Of a DNA stretch of 64,000 nt, positions 44,885-54,516 are shown one piece after another. Position numbers and translations under genes: made by a program. Position 1 is the first letter of the stretch; the number at the start of each line of letters is the position of its first letter. Under the pieces are notes generated by a model, which did not search any database, was not told the origin of the DNA, and worked only from the letters and a program-made list of their open reading frames with translations. Origin of the DNA: Burkholderia mayonis (lineage in GTDB: Bacteria; Pseudomonadota; Gammaproteobacteria; Burkholderiales; Burkholderiaceae); the NCBI RefSeq assembly GCF_001523745.2, contig NZ_CP013386.1, positions 1,116,001-1,180,000 on the forward strand, written 5' to 3'.

Positions 44885-46279
44885 TCAAGCGCCCGCACGC
44901 GCGCCGAGTGCCGCGCTCTTCCGATGGAACCGCCACGTCATCAGCGCCGCGACGCTCGCAAGCCCGGCCGCGAGCCCCCACCACAGCCCGCGCGCGCCGA
45001 GGCCCGCGTGGAACGCGAACCAGTAGCCGGTCGGAAAGCCGATGCCCCAATAGCCGAGCGTCGCGGCGAGCATCGGCACGCGCGTGTCTTTCAGGCCGCG
45101 CAGGCAGCCGGAGCCGACCGTCTGCATCCCGTCGACGATCTGGAACACGGCGGCGATCCCGAGCAGCGACGTCGCGAGCGCGACCGTGTGCGCGTTCGCG
45201 GGATCGTCGAGCTTCAGATAGAGACCGACGATCGCATGCGGCGCGACGATCAGCGCGAGCCCCGACAGCGACATGAACGCGATGCCGAGCCCGAGCGCGA
45301 CGAAGCCCGCGTGCCGCGCGGCGACGGGCGCGCCGGCACCCGCCCAGTAGCCGACGCGCACGTTCGCCGCCTGACCGATCGCGAGCGGCACCATGAACGC
45401 GACCGACGCGACGTTGAGCGCGATCTGGTGCGCGGCGAGCGACGACTCGCCGAGCACGCCGACCGTCAAGCCGGTCGCGAGGAAGAGCGTCGACTCGACG
45501 CCGTACGTGATCGCGACCGGCCAGCCGATGCCGAACAGCTCGCCCATCAGCGGCAGCCGCGGCCGCGTGGCGGCGACGAAGTGCTTGAACGTCGGCCGTC
45601 CGTGCAGCAGCGCGACGAGCGTGAGCGCGGTGAGCCAGATCGTGATCGACGTCGCGGTCGCGGAGCCGAGGAAGCCGAGCCGCGGCAGCCCAAATGCGCC
45701 GTGAATGAGGCCGTAGTTGAGGAACGCGTTGATGCCGACGCCCGCGAGCGACACCCACAGCAGCCGCTTTGCGGCGCCGATCGCGGGCAGGAACGAGCGC
45801 ATCAGCCCGACGCCGATCAGGCTGCCGGGCGCCGCGAAGCGCAGCACGGCCGCGTATTCGCCGACGTTGCGCGCGAGCGTCGCAGGCTCGCCGAACGCGC
45901 GCAGTAGCGGTTCCGCGAACGACAGCAGCACGAACGCCGGAAGCGCGAGCAGCAGCGACAGTGCGAAGCCCGTCCAGTAGATGTGCGGCACGCGATGCTC
46001 GGCCTTCGCGCCGCGCGCGTGCGCGACGCTCACGCTGACCGACGTCAGCACGCCTTGCAGCAGCGTGACGACGACGAAGAACAGATTCGCGCCGAGGCCG
46101 CCCGCCGCGAGCGCGTCGGGGCCGAGCGAGCCGAGCAGTACGGTGTCGGTGACGCTCATCGCCATTTGCGAGAGTTGCGCGATCGCGAGCGGCGCGGCGA
46201 GGCGCGCCGTATCGGCGGCATGACGGGACAGGGTGGGAGACGGCGCGGCGGCCGCTCGCGTGAAACCGGTAGGCGACAT
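44885..46279 (-). CDS. MATE-family multidrug efflux protein (NorM-like)
   Basis: A 464-residue 12-helix antiporter with two homologous halves. The first helix region PLAIAQLSQMAMSVTDTVLLGSLGPDALAAGGLGANLFF is the MATE signature, mirrored by the second half from GELFGIGWPVAITYGVESTLF. It exports cationic drugs in exchange for H+ or Na+. ATG 46279 is preferred; 46294 adds MRTRP. Confidence 0.9.
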   Translation of the reverse strand: MSPTGFTRAAAAPSPTLSRHAADTARLAAPLAIAQLSQMAMSVTDTVLLGSLGPDALAAGGLGANLFFVVVTLLQGVLTSVSVSVAHARGAKAEHRVPHIYWTGFALSLLLALPAFVLLSFAEPLLRAFGEPATLARNVGEYAAVLRFAAPGSLIGVGLMRSFLPAIGAAKRLLWVSLAGVGINAFLNYGLIHGAFGLPRLGFLGSATATSITIWLTALTLVALLHGRPTFKHFVAATRPRLPLMGELFGIGWPVAITYGVESTLFLATGLTVGVLGESSLAAHQIALNVASVAFMVPLAIGQAANVRVGYWAGAGAPVAARHAGFVALGLGIAFMSLSGLALIVAPHAIVGLYLKLDDPANAHTVALATSLLGIAAVFQIVDGMQTVGSGCLRGLKDTRVPMLAATLGYWGIGFPTGYWFAFHAGLGARGLWWGLAAGLASVAALMTWRFHRKSAALGARAGA

Positions 46280-46402
46280 GGGACGCGTTCGCACGGGCGG
46301 CCTGCCCGCGCATTGCTTATTTTTGTAAAACGATCAGCTTACGAGTTTCCGTGCGCGTTGTCGATGAGGCTCGCCGATGGCCTTACGGCCGACAGGGGCT
46401 CG

Positions 46403-46624
46403 CTACGGCGCGTCGTGCACGGCGATGCGCGTGTCGCCGAACAGTACGACCTGGCCCGCGCGGATCTTGCAGGTCTTGCGCAGCTCGACCGCGCCGTCGA
46501 CCGTCACGGCGCCCGATGCGACGAGCATCTTCGCCGAGCCGCCGCTGTCCGCGAGTCCGGTGAGCTTGAGCAGATTATGCAGTTCGACGAATTCGCCGGT
46601 CAGCGTGAAATCCAGATTGGGCAT
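46403..46624 (-). CDS. S4-domain RNA-binding protein (YbcJ-like)
   Basis: A 73-residue protein that is almost only an S4 domain: FVELHNLLKLTGLADSGGSAKMLVASGAVTVDGAVELRKTCKIRAGQVV. YbcJ-like proteins bind structured RNA. No fused catalytic domain. Confidence 0.88.
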   Translation of the reverse strand: MPNLDFTLTGEFVELHNLLKLTGLADSGGSAKMLVASGAVTVDGAVELRKTCKIRAGQVVLFGDTRIAVHDAP

Positions 46625-46930
46625 GGCAATGAAAACGGGAAAAGAGAGCGCGCCGCTCGACGGCGGCATCGCATCATAAGCGAAGCGCGGCGCCCGCGGT
46701 GTAAGGTCGGCGTCAAATGTTTTCGGGGTTTCGCGCGTGCGAAGCCGTCGCATGTAAGCGAGTGTGTCGAACTCGTCAGCAATTGAAACGGTGGGTAACA
46801 GTTGTCGAGAACGGCGAACCGCGAACGAAATCGGCCGGTCTGTACACGGACTCGCTGCATGTTGCGGCGGGCCCATAGCGGCGACCTTCGAAGGTGAGCC
46901 GTTCCAACGACTTTGTTGAGGAGAATTGCG

Positions 46931-47446
46931 ATGTCCAAGATTCGTGCAATGCTGATCGGTGCCGCGGTGGCGGCGATGGCGACGACCGCTTTCGCGCAGA
47001 CGGCCGGCGTGGAGACGCAAGGTTCGGTCGGCGGCTCGGCCGGCGTGCTCGGCCAGCAGGCAGGCGCAAGCGCACAGCTGAACGCGGGCGGCAACGTGGC
47101 TGCATCGCCGGAAGCGGCGGCGAACGCCGCCAAGCATTCGGCGAAGAAGCACGTGAAGCACGCGAAAGCCAAGGCCAAGGCGAAGGCTGACGAAGCGGCC
47201 GAAGTCGGCGCAGACGCGAAGACGAAGGCGAGCGGCATGGTCGACGATGCGACGGGCACGGCGGGCAATGTCGTCAATGGCACGACGAGCGCAGCGGGCA
47301 ATGTCGTGAACGGCGCGACGAGCGCGGCCGGCAATGCGGTCGGCGGCGTTACGGGTGCGGCGGGCGGTCTCGCCAAGGGCGTCGCGGGCGGTGCGAACGG
47401 CTCGCTGTCCGTCAACGGCGGCGTGAAGGCCGGCGCGAGCCAGTAA
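46931..47446 (+). CDS. Secreted Ala/Gly-rich repeat protein
   Basis: A 171-residue exported protein. Signal peptide MSKIRAMLIGAAVAAMATTAFA, then a Gly/Ala part, a lysine-rich helix (AAKHSAKKHVKHAKAKAKAKAD) and imperfect repeats of AGNVVNGTTSA / AGNVVNGATSA / AGNAVGGVTGA. GAGGAGA precedes the ATG. Low complexity suggests an envelope-interacting or DNA/polyanion-binding helix. Function unknown. Confidence 0.78.
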   Translation: MSKIRAMLIGAAVAAMATTAFAQTAGVETQGSVGGSAGVLGQQAGASAQLNAGGNVAASPEAAANAAKHSAKKHVKHAKAKAKAKADEAAEVGADAKTKASGMVDDATGTAGNVVNGTTSAAGNVVNGATSAAGNAVGGVTGAAGGLAKGVAGGANGSLSVNGGVKAGASQ

Positions 47447-47521
47447 GCAAGCGCCGTCGGCTGGCGTGCGGGCGGTTCGCCCCGGAAGGCCCGCCTGACC
47501 GCCAAGCATTGACCGATGGAC

Positions 47522-47563
47522 GACGGCCCGGACCGCATGATGCGGTCCGGGCCGTTTCCTTTG
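47522..47563 (+). terminator. Strong terminator hairpin
   Basis: ACGGCCCGGACCGCA pairs with TGCGGTCCGGGCCGT, a 15-bp stem followed by TTCCTTT. It ends the secreted repeat protein gene and may also serve the converging gene. Confidence 0.75.
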
Positions 47564-47622
47564 TCCGGTTCGTTTTCGTTGCGCGCACGCGAATCTGCGC
47601 GACTCGGCGAGCGCGCCGCGCG

Positions 47623-48408
47623 CTATGGGCGGCGCCGGCCCGGTGGCTGCGACGCACTCTGTGCGCCGCGCGCGGGCGCCGCGACCATGAACACGCTGCG
47701 CAGCCATGCGGCGATCCGCGTGAAAACGTCGTACGGCTCCTCGACGAAGATCTCGGGCTTCAGCAGCCGCAGGTATTCCATGATCTGCTGCGCTTCCTGC
47801 TTCTGGAACGAGCCGTGCGCGATGCCGAGCCTGAGCAGTCCGCGCAGTTCGCCGAGCTTTTCGCGCGCGACGCTGCCGACGCTCATCTCGCACGCGAGCT
47901 TCGCTTCGTACACGCGTTGCCGCAGCGATTCGGCGAGCCGCCACGCGGGCGTCTGCATCCGCTCCTCGAGCGTCTGAATGTCGGTGACGGCCGCCTTGAT
48001 CTGTGCGGCGAGCGGATCGACGAGCGCCGCGTCGCCCTGCGCGCCGGACACGACGGCGGCCGCCCAGTCGCGGCATGCTTTCGCGAGCTCGTCAGGTGTC
48101 CATTCGGAACGCGACGCGACGCCGAAGCCGAATTCGCCCGCCTGCCGGATCAGGATCGCGAGGACGTCCGGAAATTCCTTGTCGAGGGTGCGCTTCGCCC
48201 ACGCATATTGACCGCCTTGCAGCAGCCGCTGCACCGCGTGCTCGGTAAGCGGCACCATGCTGTCGAGCAGCTTCGCGCGCAGGAAATCCTCGAACGAAGG
48301 CGTGACGAATTGCGGATCGAGCTTGAGCGACACGCGCACGAACGCGTCGAAGTCTTTGCGCAAGGAAGCGACGGTGTCGTCTTTCAGGGTGAGAGTGATC
48401 TGGCCCAT
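47623..48408 (-). CDS. Conserved-looking soluble protein of unknown function
   Basis: A 261-residue, mainly helical protein without signal peptide or membrane helix. It starts MGQITLTLKDDTVASLRKDFDAFVRVSLKLDPQFVTPSFEDFLRAK and includes EWTPDELAKACRDWAAAV and a LKPEIFVEEPYDVFTRIAAWLRSVF segment. I do not recognise the family. The C-terminal 25 residues are Ala/Arg/Pro-rich. It stands alone between converging and unrelated genes. Confidence 0.7.
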   Translation of the reverse strand: MGQITLTLKDDTVASLRKDFDAFVRVSLKLDPQFVTPSFEDFLRAKLLDSMVPLTEHAVQRLLQGGQYAWAKRTLDKEFPDVLAILIRQAGEFGFGVASRSEWTPDELAKACRDWAAAVVSGAQGDAALVDPLAAQIKAAVTDIQTLEERMQTPAWRLAESLRQRVYEAKLACEMSVGSVAREKLGELRGLLRLGIAHGSFQKQEAQQIMEYLRLLKPEIFVEEPYDVFTRIAAWLRSVFMVAAPARGAQSASQPPGRRRP

Positions 48409-48645
48409 GTCTATCTCGATGCTCGATGCCGGTCGGTTTGACCGGCGCTTTCGCCCGCGCACCGCCGACGTGGGCAGGCCGCGTGTCGGCGCTGCGGATC
48501 GGCCGGCGGGCGGGCCGTCGGTCGTCGCGCCGCATCGGTGGACCGGATCGCGTCGCCGGGCGCAGGGCTTCATCCTCTTAACGGCTGCCCGCGCGAGAAC
48601 TTGAGGCCTGTGTGCGCGATGTCGCGCCCGGCGATGGAGAGGGGC

Positions 48646-48987
48646 TCAGCCGGGCAGCCAGCCGTGCGGCAGCACGATTTCCTGCCAGAAGAAGAACACC
48701 GCGAGACCGGCAGCGATCGTGACGAGCGGCCGGCGCGTCGCGGCGGACACGAGCGCCGCGCCGACGCCGCCGACGAGTTGGGGATTGCGCCAGGTCAGCT
48801 CCGCGTCGCCGCCGTGCGGCGCGATCGTCATCGGCACGACGATCGCGGTCAGCACCGTCACCGGCACGAAGCGCAGCGCGGCGAGCAAAAGCGGCGGGAA
48901 GACGAGGCGGTCGCCGAACAGGAACAGCGTCGTGCGGATCGCGTACGTGAGCGCCGCCATGCCGACGATCAGCAGCGCGTAGCTCAT
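48646..48987 (-). CDS. azlD: AzlD-type branched-chain amino-acid export subunit
   Basis: A 113-residue protein with four hydrophobic helices, starting MSYALLIVGMAALTYAIRTTLFLFGDRLVFPP. It pairs with AzlC; the ATG overlaps the azlC stop by 4 bp. Together they export branched-chain amino acids or analogues. Confidence 0.88.
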   Translation of the reverse strand: MSYALLIVGMAALTYAIRTTLFLFGDRLVFPPLLLAALRFVPVTVLTAIVVPMTIAPHGGDAELTWRNPQLVGGVGAALVSAATRRPLVTIAAGLAVFFFWQEIVLPHGWLPG

Positions 48988-49733
48988 GCGGCCTCCGCGC
49001 GCCGGCGAGCACGCTGGCCGTTCAGCCAGGTCAGCGCGACGCCGATCGCGACACCCGCCGCGACGGCCGCGAGCAGCCCGAGTTTGTAAGGCCACGCGCG
49101 GCAGAAGAACGCGACGGCGCCGGCCGTCGCGGCGGCGGCGAGGTAGCGTAGCGCGGCAAGTTGCGGCACGACGATCGCGATGAACGTCGCCGCCATCGCG
49201 AAGTCGAGACCGAGCGACTGCAGGCGCGGGAACGCGGCGCCGAACAGCAGGCCCGCGATCGTCCAGATCTGCCAGTTCACGTACATCGCGACGCCCGAAC
49301 CGAAGAAGTGATACGGCCCCGTCGCGCCGGGCTCGGCATGGCGGTAATGCGCGTACGCGACGGCGAACACCTCGTCCGTCATCAGCGCGCCGAGCGCCGC
49401 CCGCCAGCGCAGCGGCAGGTGCGCGACGTATGGCGCGAGCGTCGCGCTATAGAGCAGATGACGCAGGTTGACGACGAACGTCGTCGCGAGCACGACGGCG
49501 TAGCTCGCGCCGCCCGCGATCAGGCCGAGCGCGATGAACTGCGCGGAGCCGGCGAACAGCGCGAGCGACATCAGCTCGCCGTGCCACTGCGCGAGCGGGC
49601 CGGTCGTGACGAGCGTGCCGAAGATCACGCCGAAGGGGGCGGCGCCCATCATCATCGGGATAGTGTCGCGCACGCCGGCGGCGAATTCGCCGAGCCGGCC
49701 AGGCGGGGAATGGGTGGGGCGGGACTGGGACAA
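48984..49733 (-). CDS. azlC: AzlC-type branched-chain amino-acid export subunit
   Basis: A 249-residue inner-membrane protein. GVRDTIPMMMGAAPFGVIFGTLV and LFAGSAQFIALGLIAGGASY are the family's N-terminal blocks. It is followed directly by azlD. An AraC-family gene lies 100 bp upstream on the same strand and may control it. Confidence 0.9.
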   Translation of the reverse strand: MSQSRPTHSPPGRLGEFAAGVRDTIPMMMGAAPFGVIFGTLVTTGPLAQWHGELMSLALFAGSAQFIALGLIAGGASYAVVLATTFVVNLRHLLYSATLAPYVAHLPLRWRAALGALMTDEVFAVAYAHYRHAEPGATGPYHFFGSGVAMYVNWQIWTIAGLLFGAAFPRLQSLGLDFAMAATFIAIVVPQLAALRYLAAAATAGAVAFFCRAWPYKLGLLAAVAAGVAIGVALTWLNGQRARRRAEAA

Positions 49734-49835
49734 GACGGCTACCTCCTATACGGGGGAGGATAGTCGGGCCGGCCGCGCGCCCGCTTGTACGTTCTTGCTT
49801 CGCCGCTGCGTGCCTGCCGTTACCGCGCGATGGCG

Positions 49836-50798
49836 CTACGACGGCTGCCAGCGGCCGGGCGGCACGCCGAACATCCGTTTGAAATGGCGGGTGAAGTGGC
49901 TTTGATCGGTGAAGCCGCACGCGGCGGCGACGTCGGCGACGCTCGCGCCGGCGCGCAGCGGCGCGAGCGAGCGCTGCAGGCGTAACTGGTTGCGCCACGC
50001 GTGCGGCGGCATGCCGGTCGCGCGCGAGAACAGGCGCGCTGCATGAAACGGCGACAGTCCGGCCGCTCGTGCGACGTCCGACAGCGTCACGGTTTCGGAC
50101 AGATCGGCGGCGAGCCGCTCGCGCATCGCATCGACGCACCGATGGTCGGCCGCCACGTCGCGCGGCGTGCTGCGATTGCCCGCATGGCGGGCGATCAGCG
50201 TCGAGTAGGCGTCGAGCATCGCGGTTTCGGCCGACAGCGGATCGCCGTCCGGCGAGATCGCGCCCCACGGCGGACCGCCCGCGACGTGCGAAGCCGAAGC
50301 GCCGCCGCCGGCCGGCGCAAGGTCTGCTCCAAGCCACGCGCGATTCGCACGATCGGCCGCCGCGTGCGGCGCCGTCGTGCCGCTTGCCTCCATCAGCCGG
50401 TGCGCGACGACGAGCCGCGCGGCAAGATCCGCGTCGTGGATGACGTCGAGCCTGAACCAAGGCGCGGACTGCGGCTTGCCGGCGATTTCGTCGGCGAGCG
50501 CGCGGATGAAGTCGACGGGCACGTAGCTCACGCGATAGCGCCAACCGTCTTCGGCTGCGCGCGAGCCGGTATGGATTTCGCCCGGATTGATGACGGGGAT
50601 CGAGCCCGTGTCGGCGACGTAGGCGCCGCCGCGGCACGTGTAGCGCTCGGCGCCCGCCTCGATGACAGGAATCGTGTAGGCGTCGTGCCAGTGCGGCGCG
50701 AACGCGTGGTCGCGATAGGTCGCCGTGACGAAATCCGCATCCGCCAGCAGCGGCGTGCGCCAGTAGCGGACATGCTCGCGCGGGTATTCGGGGCGCAT
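49836..50798 (-). CDS. AraC-family transcriptional regulator
   Basis: A 320-residue regulator. The N-terminal cupin (AraC_binding, about 25-110; HWHDAYTIPVIEAG) should sense a ligand. The C-terminal double helix-turn-helix is intact: VTLSDVARAAGLSPFHAARLFSRATGMPPHAWRNQLRLQRSLA and VADVAAACGFTDQSHFTRHFKRMFGVPPGRW. Position upstream of azlCD suggests it is their activator, as seen with many AraC-azlCD pairs. Confidence 0.92.
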   Translation of the reverse strand: MRPEYPREHVRYWRTPLLADADFVTATYRDHAFAPHWHDAYTIPVIEAGAERYTCRGGAYVADTGSIPVINPGEIHTGSRAAEDGWRYRVSYVPVDFIRALADEIAGKPQSAPWFRLDVIHDADLAARLVVAHRLMEASGTTAPHAAADRANRAWLGADLAPAGGGASASHVAGGPPWGAISPDGDPLSAETAMLDAYSTLIARHAGNRSTPRDVAADHRCVDAMRERLAADLSETVTLSDVARAAGLSPFHAARLFSRATGMPPHAWRNQLRLQRSLAPLRAGASVADVAAACGFTDQSHFTRHFKRMFGVPPGRWQPS

Positions 50799-50835
50799 GA
50801 CGGCGGCGGACGGTCGGCCGAAGCGGGCGCGCCCG

Positions 50836-51318
50836 TTATCTGACCGGAATCGGCGTGTCGGCCGGCACGGGCACTGCGGTCACGCTGTTCTTCGGGCTGC
50901 CCGTCGCGATCCGGTCGCTGTAGGTCAGATAGACGAGCGTGTTGCGCTTCTTATCGACGACGCGCACGACGTGCAGCGTCTTGAAGACGAACGACATCCG
51001 CTCGCTGAACACGTCGGTTTGCTGCCTGAGCGGCTCGGTGAAGCGGATCGGGCCGACCTGCCGGCACGCGATCGACGCCTCGGTCGGATCTTCGGCGAGG
51101 CCGAGGGTGCCCTTGATGCCGCCCGTGCGGGCGCGCGACACGTAGCAGGTGACGCCGTTGACGAGCGGGTCGTCGTACGCCTCGACGACGACGCGGTCGG
51201 AACCCGTCAGGCGGAAATTGGTGTTGACGCTCGCGATTTCCTCGCCGCGCGCGGCCGACGAGGCGATCGAGAAGAGGGCGGCGCAGGTCGCGAGGACAGC
51301 GAAGTCACGGTTTTTCAT
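50836..51318 (-). CDS. creA: CreA-family periplasmic protein
   Basis: A 160-residue exported protein. Signal peptide (1-25, ending SSAARGEE), then VNTNFRLTGSDRVVVEAYDDPLVNGVTCYVSRARTGGIKGTLGLAEDPTEASIACRQVGPI, the CreA family core with two Cys. Function of CreA is not established. Confidence 0.9.
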   Translation of the reverse strand: MKNRDFAVLATCAALFSIASSAARGEEIASVNTNFRLTGSDRVVVEAYDDPLVNGVTCYVSRARTGGIKGTLGLAEDPTEASIACRQVGPIRFTEPLRQQTDVFSERMSFVFKTLHVVRVVDKKRNTLVYLTYSDRIATGSPKNSVTAVPVPADTPIPVR

Positions 51319-51424
51319 CGGCGGCGAATCTGGGGACGTGGCGAGAAGCAGAGCACGACTCTAGCATGCCGGGGCCGGCGCGACGGTGCGCGGCGCGACG
51401 AAAAACCCGGAAGAGAAAAGCAAA

Positions 51425-51450
51425 AAGGCCCGTCGCGAACGACGGGCCTT
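51425..51450 (-). terminator. Terminator of tRNA-Asn copy 1
   Basis: A perfect 11-bp stem AAGGCCCGTCG/CGACGGGCCTT with a 4-nt loop; on the minus strand it is followed by TTTTTG. Confidence 0.85.
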
Positions 51451-51456
51451 CGAAGC

Positions 51457-51532
51457 TGGCTCCCCGACCTGGGCTCGAACCAGGGACCTACGGATTAACA
51501 GTCCGGCGCTCTACCGACTGAGCTATCGGGGA
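51457..51532 (-). tRNA. tRNA-Asn (GTT anticodon), copy 1
   Basis: 76 nt with encoded CCA: acceptor TCCCCGA/TCGGGGA, anticodon loop CTGTTAA, T-arm CCTGG-TTCGAGC-CCAGG. Identical to the copy at 51621-51696. Confidence 0.96.
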
Positions 51533-51587
51533 ATAAGACGATTCGGCATGCTTGACGCCCGGGACAGCAAAATGATGGCGGCCATGA

Positions 51588-51612
51588 AAAAGCCCGTATG
51601 CAACGGGCCTTT
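51588..51612 (-). terminator. Terminator of tRNA-Asn copy 2
   Basis: AAAGCCCGT/ACGGGCCTTT-type stem with loop ATGCA; on the minus strand it ends in CTTTTTC. It separates the two tRNA genes into individual units. Confidence 0.75.
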
Positions 51613-51620
51613 GCAATTCT

Positions 51621-51696
51621 TGGCTCCCCGACCTGGGCTCGAACCAGGGACCTACGGATTAACAGTCCGGCGCTCTACCGACTGAGCTATCGGGGA
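51621..51696 (-). tRNA. tRNA-Asn (GTT anticodon), copy 2
   Basis: Exact repeat of copy 1 (76 nt, CCA encoded). The promoter must lie in the AT-richer stretch 51697-51760. Confidence 0.96.
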
Positions 51697-51818
51697 ACAA
51701 ACAGCAGAGAAATGGAATTCTATGAGGCGCTTGCCGATCTGTCAATACCTTTGAGACATACCTTCGAGCATCGGCGTGCGTCGTGCGGTGCCGGGCCGCG
51801 TCCCGGTAGCGCTTGCGA

Positions 51819-52142
51819 TCAGCGCTCGAGCAGGTGCAGCTTGTCCTGCACGTCCTTCCACTCGTCGGCGTCGGCGGGCGCGGGCTTCGTCTTCGTGATC
51901 GACGGCCAGACCTTCGCGAGGTCGGCGTTCAGTTCGGTGAACTGCTGCTGGTCGCCCGGCACGTCTTCTTCCGCGTAGATTGCGTTGGTCGGGCATTCAG
52001 CGACGCACACCGCGCAGTCGATGCACTCGTCCGGATCGATCGCGAGGAAGTTCGGGCCTTCACGGAAGCAGTCCACAGGGCATACATCGACGCAATCCGT
52101 GTATTTGCACTTGATGCACGCTTCAGTCACAACGTGGGTCAT
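51819..52142 (-). CDS. fdxA: 7Fe ferredoxin (FdxA type)
   Basis: A 107-residue ferredoxin with one [3Fe-4S] and one [4Fe-4S] cluster: [19 protein letters not shown] and [12 protein letters not shown]. The C-terminal extension ([29 protein letters not shown]) is the FdxA/Azotobacter FdI form. It is an electron carrier. Monocistronic, minus strand, divergent from pncB. Confidence 0.95.
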   Translation of the reverse strand: MTHVVTEACIKCKYTDCVDVCPVDCFREGPNFLAIDPDECIDCAVCVAECPTNAIYAEEDVPGDQQQFTELNADLAKVWPSITKTKPAPADADEWKDVQDKLHLLER

Positions 52143-52410
52143 TCAAAACGCTCCTGCGGCGGTATCTAGGTATGTATGGGGCGGCGAGTGGCGCCAAAAG
52201 CGGCATTGTAACTGATGCGTCAAACCCGCATCGCGCGCTCGACTTTCCCGCTTATACCGTTTCGTGATTAGTTTATGGCGGATCGCGCGGTGTGCCGGGC
52301 GTTTCGGCACGGATTCGCGCCGCATTCGGGTAACATGCGTCAACCCGGCGGGCGGGCGCGCAGGGCGCGCAAACGCTCGGGCTCCGTCTCGATTTTGGCA
52401 GTCTGGAATC

Positions 52411-53610
52411 ATGATCATCACTTCGCTGCTCGATACCGATCTGTACAAATTCACGATGATGCAGGTCGTCCTGCATCATTTTCCCGCCGCAAGCGTCGAA
52501 TACCGGTTCAAGTGCCGGACGTCCGGCGTCGACCTCGTTCCGTACATCGACGAGATCCGCGCCGAGGTCCGCTCGCTGTGCGAGCTGCGCTTCACCGACC
52601 CCGAGCTCGACTACCTGCGCCGGCTGCGCTTCATCAAGAGCGATTTCGTCGATTTCCTCGCGCTCTTTCATCTGAACGAGAAGTACATCTCGATCGCGCC
52701 GTCGCCGAAGGGCGGCGGCGAAATCGACATCGAGATCAAGGGGCCGTGGCTGCATACGATCCTCTTCGAGATCCCGGTGCTCGCGATCGTCAACGAGGTG
52801 TACTTCCGCAACACACAGCGCAGCCCGGACTACCGCGAAGGGCGCGATCGGCTGCGTGAGAAGATCCAGCGGCTCGGCGCGAAACCCGAATTTGCCGACT
52901 GCAAGATCGCCGACTACGGCACGCGCCGCCGCTTCTCGAAGGTCTGGCACGAGGAAGTGCTGCGCACGCTGCGGGACGGGCTCGGTGCGCAATTCGCCGG
53001 CACGAGCAACGTCTATTACGCGATGACGCACGAGATCACGCCGCTTGGCACGATGGCGCACGAGTATCTGCAGGCGTGCCAGGCGCTCGGCCCGCGGCTG
53101 CGCGATTCGCAGACATACGGTTTGGAGATGTGGGCGAAGGAATACCGCGGCGACCTCGGGATCGCGCTGTCCGACGTCTACGGGATGGACGCGTTCCTGA
53201 ACGACTTCGACATGTACTTCTGCAAGCTCTTCGACGGCGCGCGCCACGACTCGGGCGATCCGTTCGAGTGGGGCGAGCGGCTCGTCAAGCATTACGAGGC
53301 GAACCGCTGCGATCCGCGCACGAAGGTGCTCGTGTTCTCCGACGCGCTCGACGTCCCGAAGGTCATGCAGCTGTACGAACGATTTCGCGGCCGCTGCAAG
53401 CTCGCGTTCGGCGTCGGCACGAACCTGACCAACGATCTCGGCTACCAGCCGCTGCAGATCGTCATCAAGATGGTGCGCTGCAACGGTCAGCCGGTCGCGA
53501 AGCTGTCCGATTCGCCGGGCAAGAGCATGTGCGACGACAAGGCGTATCTCGCGTATCTGCGCCAGGTGTTCGGGATTACGCAGCCGCCCGACGACGACGC
53601 GGGCAAGTGA
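52411..53610 (+). CDS. pncB: Nicotinate phosphoribosyltransferase
   Basis: A 399-residue enzyme that makes nicotinate mononucleotide from nicotinate and PRPP in NAD salvage. Visible blocks: [37 protein letters not shown], the phosphorylated-His region [19 protein letters not shown] and [17 protein letters not shown] for PRPP. ATG 52411 is the family start. Confidence 0.95.
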   Translation: MIITSLLDTDLYKFTMMQVVLHHFPAASVEYRFKCRTSGVDLVPYIDEIRAEVRSLCELRFTDPELDYLRRLRFIKSDFVDFLALFHLNEKYISIAPSPKGGGEIDIEIKGPWLHTILFEIPVLAIVNEVYFRNTQRSPDYREGRDRLREKIQRLGAKPEFADCKIADYGTRRRFSKVWHEEVLRTLRDGLGAQFAGTSNVYYAMTHEITPLGTMAHEYLQACQALGPRLRDSQTYGLEMWAKEYRGDLGIALSDVYGMDAFLNDFDMYFCKLFDGARHDSGDPFEWGERLVKHYEANRCDPRTKVLVFSDALDVPKVMQLYERFRGRCKLAFGVGTNLTNDLGYQPLQIVIKMVRCNGQPVAKLSDSPGKSMCDDKAYLAYLRQVFGITQPPDDDAGK

Positions 53611-53782
53611 CGCCGCCGCGCGGCGGCGCGCGAGCGCGGCCGCATCGACATCGGGACGGAACGCACGCAGGCCGCGCGGGCCGTCCCCGGCCCGCATTTT
53701 TCGTATCCGCCGCCACGGGCGCGCGCCGCATCGGCCGGTATAATCGGGCCGGTATCGAAGGCCATCGTCACGAGGACCGTCC

Positions 53783-54448
53783 ATGGACACATCGGCTGCC
53801 CGCCGCAACATCCTCGCGCGCGTCCGCGCGGCGCAGGGCCGTCCGGCCGAGCTGGCCGAGGTGGAGCGCGAGCATGCGGCCGATTACGTCGCGCGCCATC
53901 CGGCGGGGCCGCGCCCGCCGCCGCTCGAGGGCGATCTCGTCGCCCGCTTCGTCGACGAGGCGCTGCGGCTCGCGACGACTGCCGACACCGTCGCGTCGAT
54001 GCATGACGCGCCCGCCGCGGCGGCCGCTTATCTGCGCCGGATGGGGCTCGGCACGCAAGCGATCGCGTGGCCGGCGCTCGACGGGCTCGACTGGGCGGGC
54101 GCGGGGCTCGCGGTCGAATTCCGCAAGCCGGTCGACGGCGATCGCGTCGGCATCACCGGCTGTTTTTGCGCGACGGCGGAAACCGGTTCGCTGGTTCTGC
54201 TGTCTAGTCCGAAGACGTGTTCGTCCGCCGCGCTGCTGCCGGAAACCCATATTGCGCTCGTGCCCGCGTCGCGGATCGTCGCGGGGCACGAGGATGCGTT
54301 CGCGCTGATCCGCGCAGAGCGCGGCGTATTGCCGCGCGCGGTGAACTTCGTGTCGGGGCCGTCGCGCACCGGCGACATCGAGCAGACGATCGTGCTCGGC
54401 GCGCACGGCCCGTATCGCGTGCACGCGATCGTCGTGCGCGACGCGTGA
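53783..54448 (+). CDS. LutC/YkgG-type LUD-domain protein
   Basis: A 221-residue LUD-domain protein: AGLAVEFRKPVDGDRVGITGCFCATAETGSLVLLSSPKTCSSAALLPETHIALVPASRIV and the end FVSGPSRTGDIEQTIVLGAHGPYRVH. LutC works with LutA and LutB in L-lactate oxidation, but no lutA or lutB is here, so either they lie elsewhere or this stands alone. An ion antiporter gene follows after 68 bp. Confidence 0.88.
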   Translation: MDTSAARRNILARVRAAQGRPAELAEVEREHAADYVARHPAGPRPPPLEGDLVARFVDEALRLATTADTVASMHDAPAAAAAYLRRMGLGTQAIAWPALDGLDWAGAGLAVEFRKPVDGDRVGITGCFCATAETGSLVLLSSPKTCSSAALLPETHIALVPASRIVAGHEDAFALIRAERGVLPRAVNFVSGPSRTGDIEQTIVLGAHGPYRVHAIVVRDA

Positions 54449-54516
54449 CGCCGTCGCCGCCTTTGCCGCCGTTGCGTCACGCGCCGTATTCCACCCGTAT
54501 TTCAAGAGGAAATCAC

